DNA of 64,000 nucleotides, taken from positions 1,724,501 through 1,788,500 of the forward strand of contig NZ_CP141799.1 in assembly GCF_035621475.1 (NCBI RefSeq), read 5' to 3'. This document shows positions 46,293 to 54,336 of the stretch, in pieces. A model generated the notes under the pieces. That model ran no database searches and was not told the DNA's origin. It saw only the letters and a list, made by a program, of their open reading frames with translations. Origin of the DNA: Pseudomonas paeninsulae. GTDB lineage: Bacteria > Pseudomonadota > Gammaproteobacteria > Pseudomonadales > Pseudomonadaceae. The first letter of the stretch is position 1. The number at the start of each line of letters is the position of its first letter. Position numbers and translations under genes: made by a program.

Positions 46293-46342
46293 AAGTGTCT
46301 TGTACGGAAAACAGGTAAGCCCAACGGCAAAGGTTCCTGATC

Positions 46343-46750
46343 ATGAGTATCAGCTTCGACAGCGCACTAGGCATCCACGAACGGGCACTCGGCTTTCGCG
46401 CCGATCGTGCCGAGGTATTGGCCAATAACATAGCCAACGCCGATACGCCCAACTACAAGGCGCGCGATCTGGATTTTGCTTCGGTGCTGGCCGAGCAGAG
46501 TGCCAATGCCCAGCGTGGTTCGGCCGGCCTGGCCCGTACCAACAGCCGGCACATCGCCGCCGAGGGCATGGCCATGGGCAATGCCAGCCTGGCCTACCGC
46601 ATCCCTTCGCACCCATCGATCGATCAGAACACCGTCGACGTGCAGGTGGAACAGACCACTTACGCGGAAAACGCGGTGAACTTCCAAGCCAGCTTCACCT
46701 TTCTCAACAGCAAATTCAAAGGGCTGGTCAGCGCCCTGCGCGGCGATTAA
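46343..46750 (+). CDS. flgB: Flagellar proximal rod protein FlgB
   Basis: A 135-residue rod protein with the terminal ANNIANADTPNYKARD motif of the rod/hook family. It builds the proximal rod in the periplasm. First gene behind a sigma-54 promoter; flgC starts 14 bases after it. Confidence 0.96.
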   Translation: MSISFDSALGIHERALGFRADRAEVLANNIANADTPNYKARDLDFASVLAEQSANAQRGSAGLARTNSRHIAAEGMAMGNASLAYRIPSHPSIDQNTVDVQVEQTTYAENAVNFQASFTFLNSKFKGLVSALRGD

Positions 46751-46764
46751 AGGAGCCCGAAGCC

Positions 46765-47208
46765 ATGTCATTAGCCAGTGTTTTCAATATCGCCGGAACC
46801 GGCATGAGTGCCCAGAGCACTCGTCTGAATACCATTTCCAGCAACATCGCCAATGCCGAGTCGGTGTCGTCGAGCGTCGATCAGACCTATCGCGCACGCC
46901 ATCCGGTATTTGCCACCATGTTCCAGCAGTCCATGGGCGATGGCAGTGGTTCGTTGTTCGCCGAGCAGGATCAGGCCGGCAGCGGCGTGCAGGTGCTGGG
47001 TATCGTCGAGGATCAGAGCGATCTGAAGCCGCGCTACGAGCCGAACCATCCGGCGGCCGATGAAGGCGGCTATGTGTACTACCCCAACGTCAATGTGGTC
47101 GAGGAAATGGCCGACATGATTTCTGCCAGCCGGGCGTTCCAGACCAACGTCGAGATGATGAACACGGCCAAACAAATGTTGCAGCGCGTACTGACCCTGG
47201 GTCAGTAA
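46765..47208 (+). CDS. flgC: Flagellar proximal rod protein FlgC
   Basis: A 147-residue rod protein (LNTISSNIANAESVSS at the N-terminus; the C-terminal EMADMISASRAFQTNVEMM helix typical of the family). It has AGGAG upstream of the ATG, and is followed by flgD after 21 bases. Confidence 0.96.
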   Translation: MSLASVFNIAGTGMSAQSTRLNTISSNIANAESVSSSVDQTYRARHPVFATMFQQSMGDGSGSLFAEQDQAGSGVQVLGIVEDQSDLKPRYEPNHPAADEGGYVYYPNVNVVEEMADMISASRAFQTNVEMMNTAKQMLQRVLTLGQ

Positions 47209-47229
47209 ATCGCAGGAAGGGGATAAGGC

Positions 47230-47895
47230 ATGAGCACTGTAAATGGCGTCAGTTCGACACTCGATCAATACCAGATCAAGAGTGACACCACGGCCAATAA
47301 AGAATTGGGTAAGAACGAATTTCTCAACTTGTTGGTGGCGCAACTGAATAACCAGAACCCCCTGGAGCCGCAGAGTAATGGCGAGTTCATTGCCCAGCTA
47401 GCCCAATTCAGCCAGGTAGAAGGCATCGAGAAGCTCAATACCAGCATGGGTTCTCTGTTGTCTGGCTATCAATCTTCCCAGGCGCTGCAGGCCTCCTCCC
47501 TGGTCGGGCGCAAGGTGATCATTCCGACCGACCAGGCGGTGGTCGATACCAGCGAGAGCTTCAAGGCCAGCATGGTCCTGCCGACCAGCAGCAGCAACGT
47601 CTACGTCAATGTCTACGACAACTCGGGGGCGGTGGTGAGCCGAATCAATATGGGCGAGCAGGCCGCCGGCAATGTCAGCTTTATCTGGGACGGCAAAGAT
47701 GCCAGCGGCAAACAGTTGCCGCCCGGTACCTACAAGTTCGAGGCGCAGGCCACCTACGAAGGCGAGACCCAGGCGCTTTACACCATGCTCCCGGCCAACG
47801 TCGACAGTGTGGTGTTGGGCGGCAGCGAATTGATGCTCAACCTGGCGGGGCTTGGCAGTGTGCCGCTCTCCCAGGTGCAGGTTATCGGTCAATAA
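47230..47895 (+). CDS. flgD: Flagellar hook cap / scaffolding protein FlgD
   Basis: A 221-residue FlgD. Its N-terminus has the export and capping region (GKNEFLNLLVAQLNNQNPLEPQ region), followed by a FlgD Ig-like domain (FIWDGKDASGKQLPPGTYKF). It caps the growing hook and is then removed. Confidence 0.96.
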   Translation: MSTVNGVSSTLDQYQIKSDTTANKELGKNEFLNLLVAQLNNQNPLEPQSNGEFIAQLAQFSQVEGIEKLNTSMGSLLSGYQSSQALQASSLVGRKVIIPTDQAVVDTSESFKASMVLPTSSSNVYVNVYDNSGAVVSRINMGEQAAGNVSFIWDGKDASGKQLPPGTYKFEAQATYEGETQALYTMLPANVDSVVLGGSELMLNLAGLGSVPLSQVQVIGQ

Positions 47896-47939
47896 TTTCA
47901 AGGTTTTAATCGCCGGCTATACCGGCAAAGGAGACTTCC

Positions 47940-49247
47940 ATGGCGTTCAATATCGGTCTTAGCGGCCTGCGCGCTGCGACCAGCGATCTCAACGTGACCG
48001 GCAACAACATCGCCAACGCCGGTACGGCCGGCTTCAAGCAGTCGCGTGCGGAGTTTTCCGATGTCTATGCGGCTTCGGTGAACGGTTCCGGTAAGAATGC
48101 GCTGGGTAGCGGCGTACTCCTGAGCAACGTCTCGCAGCTGTTCAACCAGGGTAATGTCAACTACACGCAAAATGCCCTGGACCTGGCGATCAATGGCAAC
48201 GGTTTCTTTCAGACCAGCAACAACGGCGAAGTTAGCTACACCCGTGCCGGCTATTTCGGTACCGACCGTGAGGGCTTCATGGTCAATAATTTCGGTTACA
48301 AGCTGCAGGGCTACGCCGTCGATGGCAACGGTAACCTGCAGAATGGCGTGATCAATGATCTGCGCATCGAAACCGCGAGCCAGGCGCCGCGGTCAACTAC
48401 CGACTTGGATCAGGTGTTCAATCTCAACTCGACCAATGCGGTACCCAGCAATACACCATTCGACCCAGGCGATCCGACCACGTACAACTCGTCGACTTCG
48501 ACCAATATCTATGACAGTCAGGGCAATGCCCACTCCTTGACACAGTACTTCGTCAAGTCCGACGCTAATGATTGGACGATGAATGTGTTGGTCGATGGGC
48601 GTAATCCTAATGTGCCGACTTCGACTACACCATTCGCCACCACTCTGAATTTTACGGCTTCCGGTCAGTTGAACCTGGCGGGTCTGGCATCCACAGATTT
48701 AACCGTGAATGCCAACGGCACTTTGGATTTGACCAATTGGGTGCCGGCCGCTCCGGACAGCTCCATACCGCCGGTCTGGAGTGCCAACGGTACCAATACC
48801 CCCGCCGTGCCGATCAATATCGATCTGCGTCAGGCTACTCAGTTCGCCAGCTCCTTCGCGGTCAACAGCGTCAGTCAGGATGGCTACACCACGGGCCAGC
48901 TGGCAGGTCTTGAGATCGACGACACCGGGGTGATTTTCGCCCGCTACACCAACGGTCAATCCAAGGCACAAGGACAGGTGATTCTGGCCAGCTTCGCCAA
49001 CGTGCAGGGCCTGACCCCGGTAGGTAAAACCGCCTGGGTGCAGTCCTTCGCCTCCGGTGAGCCGGTGGTTGGTACGCCGCGCAGCGGTACCCTGGGCGCT
49101 TTGCAGTCCGGTGCCCTGGAAGACTCCAACGTCGAACTGTCCGACCAGTTGGTCAACCTGATCGTCGCCCAGCGCAACTACCAGGCCAACGCCAAGACCA
49201 TCGAGACCGAAAGCTCGATTACCCAGACCATCATCAACCTGCGCTGA
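47940..49247 (+). CDS. flgE: Flagellar hook protein FlgE
   Basis: A 435-residue hook protein with the N-terminal SGLRAATSDLNVTGNNIANAGT and C-terminal LIVAQRNYQANAKTIETE helices that form the hook core, and variable domains in between. Last gene of the flgBCDE group; a large palindrome and a new sigma-54 promoter follow. Confidence 0.96.
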   Translation: MAFNIGLSGLRAATSDLNVTGNNIANAGTAGFKQSRAEFSDVYAASVNGSGKNALGSGVLLSNVSQLFNQGNVNYTQNALDLAINGNGFFQTSNNGEVSYTRAGYFGTDREGFMVNNFGYKLQGYAVDGNGNLQNGVINDLRIETASQAPRSTTDLDQVFNLNSTNAVPSNTPFDPGDPTTYNSSTSTNIYDSQGNAHSLTQYFVKSDANDWTMNVLVDGRNPNVPTSTTPFATTLNFTASGQLNLAGLASTDLTVNANGTLDLTNWVPAAPDSSIPPVWSANGTNTPAVPINIDLRQATQFASSFAVNSVSQDGYTTGQLAGLEIDDTGVIFARYTNGQSKAQGQVILASFANVQGLTPVGKTAWVQSFASGEPVVGTPRSGTLGALQSGALEDSNVELSDQLVNLIVAQRNYQANAKTIETESSITQTIINLR

Positions 49248-49300
49248 TCGGGCGCGGCTGCGCAGGCGCTGGAGTTCTCGGGTTATATCCCGCTCGTTGT

Positions 49301-49385
49301 GATGGGTATCGCTGCGCTCAACGCCATCCTACAGGTCAACGCGGTCAGGTTTTTGTAGGATGGGTTGAGCGCAGCGATACCCATC
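49301..49385. repeat. Long inverted repeat between flgE and flgF
   Basis: Arms of 33 and 32 bases (49301-49333 / 49354-49385) are complementary apart from one bulged G; the loop is 20 bases. The ends read gatgggtatcgctgcg inward. It looks like a dispersed palindromic element of the genus, and would make a very stable RNA hairpin after flgE, possibly ending that transcript. Confidence 0.85.
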
Positions 49386-49570
49386 GAGGTTCAGGCGGAT
49401 CGCCACTCAATCCGCCTGATTGGAGCGGCGACAGCGCCTCTGTCCGGCAGGCAGTGGCTTTGCCGCCAGCGGCAATAATTCGCCGACTCGATCTTGAAAG
49501 GCTCCTTGTGGGGCCTTTTCTGTATGTTAAAATCCATATATTTCAATGCCCTATGATTATTTGTCGAGAA

Positions 49571-49586
49571 TGGCACGACGCTTGCT
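49571..49586 (+). promoter_or_regulatory. Sigma-54 promoter of flgFGHIJKL
   Basis: TGGCACGACGCTTGCT, a perfect sigma-54 site 51 bases before flgF, nearly the same as the flgB site. Confidence 0.94.
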
Positions 49587-49637
49587 CTATTACCTTATAT
49601 AGAGCAGCGGGCGTCACGCCTACCTCGGAGGATAACC

Positions 49638-50378
49638 ATGGACAAGATGCTGTACGTCTCCATGACTGGAGCCCATAACAACAGCCTGGCCCAGAGTGCC
49701 CACGCCAACAACCTGGCGAATATCTCGACCAACGGCTTTCGCCGCGACTTCGAGCAGGCGCGCTCGATGCAGGTCTTCGGCGACACACTCCCGGCGCGGG
49801 TCTATGCCATGACCGAGCGCCCCGGTACCGACTTCACTCCAGGGTCAATGCAGGAAACCGGCCGCGACCTGGATGTGGCAATTGGCGGTCGCGGTTGGCT
49901 GGCCGTGCAGGCGGCCGACGGCAGCGAGGCCTATGTGCGTACTGCCAGCCTGAATATTGACGCTCTTGGCGTGTTGCGTACCGGCAACGGTTTGCCGGTG
50001 ATGGGCAATGGTGGGCCGATTGCCGTGCCGCCGGAGCAGAAAATCGAAATTGGCCAGGACGGCACCATCAGCATTCGTGCCCTCGGTGAGGGACCTAGCG
50101 TGCTCGCCGAGGTCGATCGGCTGAAGCTGGTCAATCCCGATCTCAAGCAGATGGAGAAGGGCAGCGACGGCCTGATTCGCTTCAAGGGTACCGGGCCGGT
50201 GCAGGCGGATGCCAGCGTGCAGGTGACCTCCGGCTTTCTCGAGTCGAGCAACGTCAATGCGGTAGAAGAGATGACCGCAATCCTCTCCCTGTCCCGCCAG
50301 TTCGAGCTGCAAGTCAAGATGATGCGCACCGCCGAAGACAATTCAGCCGCTGTGGCGCGGGTTTTGCAAATTAGCTAA
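49638..50378 (+). CDS. flgF: Flagellar proximal rod protein FlgF
   Basis: A 246-residue rod protein (SAHANNLANISTNGFRRD; FLESSNVNAVEEMTAILSLSRQFELQ). Its ATG has GGAGGA upstream. It starts the second structural operon. Confidence 0.96.
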   Translation: MDKMLYVSMTGAHNNSLAQSAHANNLANISTNGFRRDFEQARSMQVFGDTLPARVYAMTERPGTDFTPGSMQETGRDLDVAIGGRGWLAVQAADGSEAYVRTASLNIDALGVLRTGNGLPVMGNGGPIAVPPEQKIEIGQDGTISIRALGEGPSVLAEVDRLKLVNPDLKQMEKGSDGLIRFKGTGPVQADASVQVTSGFLESSNVNAVEEMTAILSLSRQFELQVKMMRTAEDNSAAVARVLQIS

Positions 50379-50424
50379 TTACCAGCACGCAGCGCCTTGA
50401 TAATGGCGCTCGAGGAGAATCTAT

Positions 50425-51210
50425 ATGCTTCCGGCACTGTGGGTCAGCAAGACCGGTCTGTCCGCTCAGGACATGAACCTGACCACCATTTCCAACAACC
50501 TGGCCAACGTCTCGACCACGGGTTTCAAACGCGATCGGGCCGAGTTCGAGGATCTGCTGTATCAGATCCGCCGTCAGCCAGGTGGCCAGTCCAGCCAGGA
50601 CAGCCAGCTGCCGTCCGGTTTGCAGCTGGGTACCGGTGTGCGGGTGGTCGGCACGCAGAAGATCTTCACCGCCGGCAGCCTGCAAACCACCGAGCAACCC
50701 CTGGACATGGCGGTCAACGGCCGTGGTTTCTTCCAGGTGTTGATGCCCGATGGCACGGTGTCCTATACCCGTGATGGCAGCTTTCACCTGAATTCGGACG
50801 GCCAGGTCGTCACCTCCAACGGGTATGCCTTGGAGCCGGCGATTGTTCTGCCCAATGAAGTGCGCACCTTCACCGTTGGCGAAGACGGTACGGTTTCGGT
50901 GACCACCGACGGCAGTCCGCAGCCGCAGATCGTCGGCAATTTGCAGACCGCCGACTTCATCAATCCGGCGGGCCTGGAAGCGATCGGCAACAACCTGTTC
51001 CTGGAAACCGCCGCCAGCGGTGCGCCACAGGTCGGCACGCCGGGCCTCAACGGCTTGGGTACCACCCTGCAGAACACCCTGGAAAACTCCAACGTCAGCG
51101 TGGTCGAGGAGTTGGTGAACATGATCACTACCCAGCGCGCCTACGAGATGAACTCGAAAGTCATCTCCACCGCCGATCAGATGCTGGCCTTCGTTTCGCA
51201 GAATCTTTAA
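50425..51210 (+). CDS. flgG: Flagellar distal rod protein FlgG
   Basis: A 261-residue FlgG with the rod-specific N-terminal stretch TTISNNLANVSTTGFKRDRAEFEDLLYQ (region) and the C-terminal ELVNMITTQRAYEMNSKVIS. It builds the long distal rod through the rings. GAGGAG upstream. Confidence 0.97.
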   Translation: MLPALWVSKTGLSAQDMNLTTISNNLANVSTTGFKRDRAEFEDLLYQIRRQPGGQSSQDSQLPSGLQLGTGVRVVGTQKIFTAGSLQTTEQPLDMAVNGRGFFQVLMPDGTVSYTRDGSFHLNSDGQVVTSNGYALEPAIVLPNEVRTFTVGEDGTVSVTTDGSPQPQIVGNLQTADFINPAGLEAIGNNLFLETAASGAPQVGTPGLNGLGTTLQNTLENSNVSVVEELVNMITTQRAYEMNSKVISTADQMLAFVSQNL

Positions 51211-51271
51211 TGCCTGATGCTGGGCGTTAGCCCGGCTCTGGCTCGATATAAAAAGCGGTGAGGTAGTGGTT

Positions 51272-51967
51272 ATGAACCGGCTGGTAATAGTGCTCTCGAT
51301 GCTGGGTCTTGCGCTTCTGGGTGGCTGCGTCTCGCCGCCAGCGAAGCCCAACGACCCGTATTACGCGCCGGTGCTGCCGCGCACACCGTTGCCGGCGGAG
51401 CTGAACAATGGTTCGATTTATCAGGCTGGCTTCGAGAACAATCTGTTCGGTGACCGCAAGGCCTACCGCGTCGGCGACATCATCACCATCACCCTTAACG
51501 AACGCACCCAGGCCAGCAAGAATGCCGGCTCGCAGATCCAGAAGGACAGCAGCGCCGACATCGGCCTGACCTCGCTGCTCGGTGGCGCGGTATCGGCGGC
51601 CAATCCGTTTTCCGACAATAAGTTGTCGCTGGGCGCCGAGTACAGCGCGAGCCGCGACACCCAGGGCAGTAGTAAGGCCGCACAAAGCAACAGCCTGAGT
51701 GGTTCGATCACGGTAACCGTGGCCGAGGTGCTACCCAATGGCATTCTGGCCGTGCGTGGCGAGAAGTGGATGACCCTCAACGCCGGCGATGAGCTGGTGC
51801 GTATCGCCGGCCTGGTGCGTGCCGACGATATCGCCACGGACAACACGGTGGCCTCGACCCGCATCGCCGACGCCCGCATCACTTATTCAGGCACCGGCTC
51901 CTTCGCCGAAGCCAGTCAGCCGGGTTGGCTCGATCGGTTTTTCATCAGCCCGCTGTGGCCGTTTTGA
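51272..51967 (+). CDS. flgH: Flagellar L-ring lipoprotein FlgH
   Basis: A 231-residue outer-membrane lipoprotein: a short signal peptide with lipobox LGGC (Cys near 18) and the FlgH core ([22 protein letters not shown]). It forms the L ring. ATG 51272 has GAGG eight bases before; GTG 51266 is a less likely start. Confidence 0.95.
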   Translation: MNRLVIVLSMLGLALLGGCVSPPAKPNDPYYAPVLPRTPLPAELNNGSIYQAGFENNLFGDRKAYRVGDIITITLNERTQASKNAGSQIQKDSSADIGLTSLLGGAVSAANPFSDNKLSLGAEYSASRDTQGSSKAAQSNSLSGSITVTVAEVLPNGILAVRGEKWMTLNAGDELVRIAGLVRADDIATDNTVASTRIADARITYSGTGSFAEASQPGWLDRFFISPLWPF

Positions 51968-51990
51968 ACAGGATGACGCCGATGACAACC

Positions 51991-52013
51991 GTAGGAGCGG
52001 GCCATGCCCGCGA
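51991..52013. repeat. REP-like palindrome at the flgH-flgI junction
   Basis: gtaggagcgggccatgcccgcga: the stem gcgggc-cat-gcccgc is preceded by GTAGGA, as in pseudomonad REP sequences. It lies in front of the real flgI start and inside an open frame that reads through in the flgI phase. Confidence 0.6.
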
Positions 52014-52047
52014 AAACGTCCGTGTGGCGTGTAGCAAGATCGCCGGC

Positions 52048-53145
52048 ATGACCCGCTCCTGCGTCTTGCTGCTGTGCATCCTGCTGTGCCTGCCGGCGCA
52101 AGCTGAGCGGCTTAAGGACCTGGCCAGCATCCAGGGTGTGCGCAGTAACCAGTTGATTGGCTACGGCCTGGTGGTTGGCCTCAATGGTAGCGGCGACCAG
52201 ACCACCCAGACGCCGTTCACCGTGCAGACCTTCAACAACATGATGGCGCAGTTCGGCATCAAGGTCCCGCAAGGTGGCAATGTCCAACTGAAGAACGTCG
52301 CGGCGGTGTCCATCCATGCCGACTTGCCCGCGTTCGCCCGGCCGGGGCAGACCATCGATATCACCGTTTCCTCTATCGGCAACGCCAAGAGCCTGCGCGG
52401 TGGCAGCTTGCTGATGGCGCCGCTCAAGGGTATCGACGGTAATGTCTACGCCATCGCCCAGGGTAATCTGGTCGTCGGCGGCTTCGATGCCGAAGGCGGC
52501 GACGGTTCGCGGATTACCGTCAATGTACCCTCGGCGGGGCGTATTCCTGGCGGCGCATCGGTCGAGCGCTCGGTGCCCAGCGGTTTCAATCAGGGCAATA
52601 CCCTGACGCTCAACCTCAATCGTCCGGACTACACCACCGCGAAGAATATCGTCGACCAGATCAACGACTTGCTCGGCCCTGGTGTCGCCCAGGCGCTTGA
52701 CGGCGGTTCGATCCGCGTCAGTGCGCCGCTGGATGCGAATCAGCGCGTGGATTACCTGTCGATTCTGGAGAACCTCGAAGTGGAAGTCGGTCAGGCGGTG
52801 GCCAAGATCATCATCAATGCACGCACCGGCACCATCGTCATTGGCCAGAACGTGCGCGTACAGCCGGCCGCCGTAACCCACGGCAGCCTGACGGTAACCA
52901 TCACCGAAGACCCTATTGTCAGTCAGCCGGAAGCCTTATCCGGTGGGCAGACCGCGGTAGTGCCACGCTCGCGAGTCAATGCCGACCAAGAAGCCAAGCC
53001 GATGTTCAAGTTCGGCCCCGGCACCACTCTGGATGAAATTGTCCGGGCGGTTAACCAGGTGGGCGCATCGCCCTCCGACCTGATGGCCATCCTGGAGGCG
53101 CTCAAGCAAGCCGGCGCCTTGCAGGCTGACCTGATTGTCATTTGA
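52048..53145 (+). CDS. flgI: Flagellar P-ring protein FlgI
   Basis: A 365-residue periplasmic ring protein with a signal peptide ([19 protein letters not shown], then [17 protein letters not shown]). The start was set at ATG 52048, which gives a normal signal peptide and length; earlier ATGs (51973, 51982) in the same frame would add about 25 residues from the REP-like repeat. The Shine-Dalgarno sequence before 52048 is weak, so the repeat may have disturbed the original leader. Confidence 0.93.
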   Translation: MTRSCVLLLCILLCLPAQAERLKDLASIQGVRSNQLIGYGLVVGLNGSGDQTTQTPFTVQTFNNMMAQFGIKVPQGGNVQLKNVAAVSIHADLPAFARPGQTIDITVSSIGNAKSLRGGSLLMAPLKGIDGNVYAIAQGNLVVGGFDAEGGDGSRITVNVPSAGRIPGGASVERSVPSGFNQGNTLTLNLNRPDYTTAKNIVDQINDLLGPGVAQALDGGSIRVSAPLDANQRVDYLSILENLEVEVGQAVAKIIINARTGTIVIGQNVRVQPAAVTHGSLTVTITEDPIVSQPEALSGGQTAVVPRSRVNADQEAKPMFKFGPGTTLDEIVRAVNQVGASPSDLMAILEALKQAGALQADLIVI

Positions 53146-53155
53146 GGTATAGGTT

Positions 53156-54328
53156 ATGGATTCTCGACTCTCGGCCGGTTTGCTCGGCAGCGTTAACACC
53201 AACAGCCCGCTGGACAGCGGCGCCTTCACCGACCTGAACCGCCTCAACCAGTTCAAGCTCGGTGGTGACAGCGAAAAGAACATTCGCAAGGTGGCGCAAG
53301 AGTTCGAGTCGCTGTTTCTCAATGAAATGCTCAAAGCCATGCGTTCGGCCAACGAAGTGTTCGCCGAAGGCAATTTCATGAACAGCAACGAGAGCAAGAC
53401 CTACCAGGACATGCACGACCAGCAACTGTCGGTGACCCTGTCGAATAATCAGAATGGTATCGGCCTGGCCGACGTGCTGGTGCGGCAGATGTCGCAGCTC
53501 AAGGACGCCGGCAGCCGGCCCAATCCTTTCGCCCAGGTCGATCAGCCCGTGCCGAGTGCGCCGAGCAAGCCGTTGGCCAAGGTCGACAGCAGCCGCGACG
53601 ACTCATCCTTGCTCAACCAGCGGCGGCTGTCGCTGCCGGGCAGGCTGAGCGACCGGATGATGGTGGGCATCGTGCCTACGGCTGGCGCGGTAACTGCACA
53701 GCCTCTGGCGCAGAACGACTGGATGGCGGCCAAGGCGTTTGCCGCTCCCGCCGACAAGGCCCTGAGCCTGAATGGCGCAGATGCCATCAGCGGTCGGCGT
53801 TTAGCCCAGGTACCGGGCAAGACAGCCTTTGCGTCGAAGGACGAATTCATCGCGGCCATGCTGCCAATGGCCGAGCAGGCCGCCGAGAAGATCGGCGTCG
53901 ATGCGCGCTACCTGGTGGCCCAGGCTGCTCTGGAAACCGGTTGGGGCAAGTCGATCATTCGCCAGCAGGACGGCACCAGCAGCCACAACCTGTTCGGCAT
54001 CAAGAGCCACAACAGCTGGGATGGCGAGTCGGCGCGGGTGATGACCACCGAATACCAGGGCGGTAAGGCCGTCAAAGAGGCTGCATCCTTCCGCGCCTAT
54101 GATTCTTATGCCCATAGCTTCGAAGATTATGTGAGTTTTTTGCAGAGCAACGGCCGCTACGAGAAAGCCCTCGATGCCACGCAGAACCCTGAGCAATTCG
54201 CCCGTGAGCTGCAGAAGGCCGGTTACGCCACCGACCCGCAGTACGCCCGCAAGGTGGCGCAGATCGCCCGGCAGATGTCGACCTACCAAGCGATCGCTTC
54301 CAGCGACACAGCGCCGACCCGGGGATGA
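53156..54328 (+). CDS. flgJ: Flagellar rod cap and muramidase FlgJ
   Basis: A 390-residue two-domain protein. The N-terminal rod-cap domain (KVAQEFESLFLNEMLKAMRSANE, about 40-115) is joined by a long Pro/Ala/Ser linker to a C-terminal glucosaminidase-type domain (from about 230) with the catalytic glutamate region AALETGWGKS. It cuts peptidoglycan so the rod can pass. GAGG before the ATG. Confidence 0.95.
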   Translation: MDSRLSAGLLGSVNTNSPLDSGAFTDLNRLNQFKLGGDSEKNIRKVAQEFESLFLNEMLKAMRSANEVFAEGNFMNSNESKTYQDMHDQQLSVTLSNNQNGIGLADVLVRQMSQLKDAGSRPNPFAQVDQPVPSAPSKPLAKVDSSRDDSSLLNQRRLSLPGRLSDRMMVGIVPTAGAVTAQPLAQNDWMAAKAFAAPADKALSLNGADAISGRRLAQVPGKTAFASKDEFIAAMLPMAEQAAEKIGVDARYLVAQAALETGWGKSIIRQQDGTSSHNLFGIKSHNSWDGESARVMTTEYQGGKAVKEAASFRAYDSYAHSFEDYVSFLQSNGRYEKALDATQNPEQFARELQKAGYATDPQYARKVAQIARQMSTYQAIASSDTAPTRG

Positions 54329-54336
54329 ATTGAGCC

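Larger units (their letters stand above)
45950..46342. other. cheR-flgB intergenic control region
   Basis: The 393-bp gap contains the cheR terminator, a low-GC stretch (46220-46280) and the sigma-54 promoter of flgB. At 46158-46169 GGCAAAACCCCG resembles AmrZ-type sites. No gene is seen. Confidence 0.7.
49248..49637. other. flgE-flgF gap
   Basis: This 390-bp gap contains the 49301-49385 inverted repeat and the sigma-54 promoter at 49571, and no gene. The rest shows two further small stems (cggatcgccactcaatccgcc near 49397) of no clear role. Confidence 0.75.
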
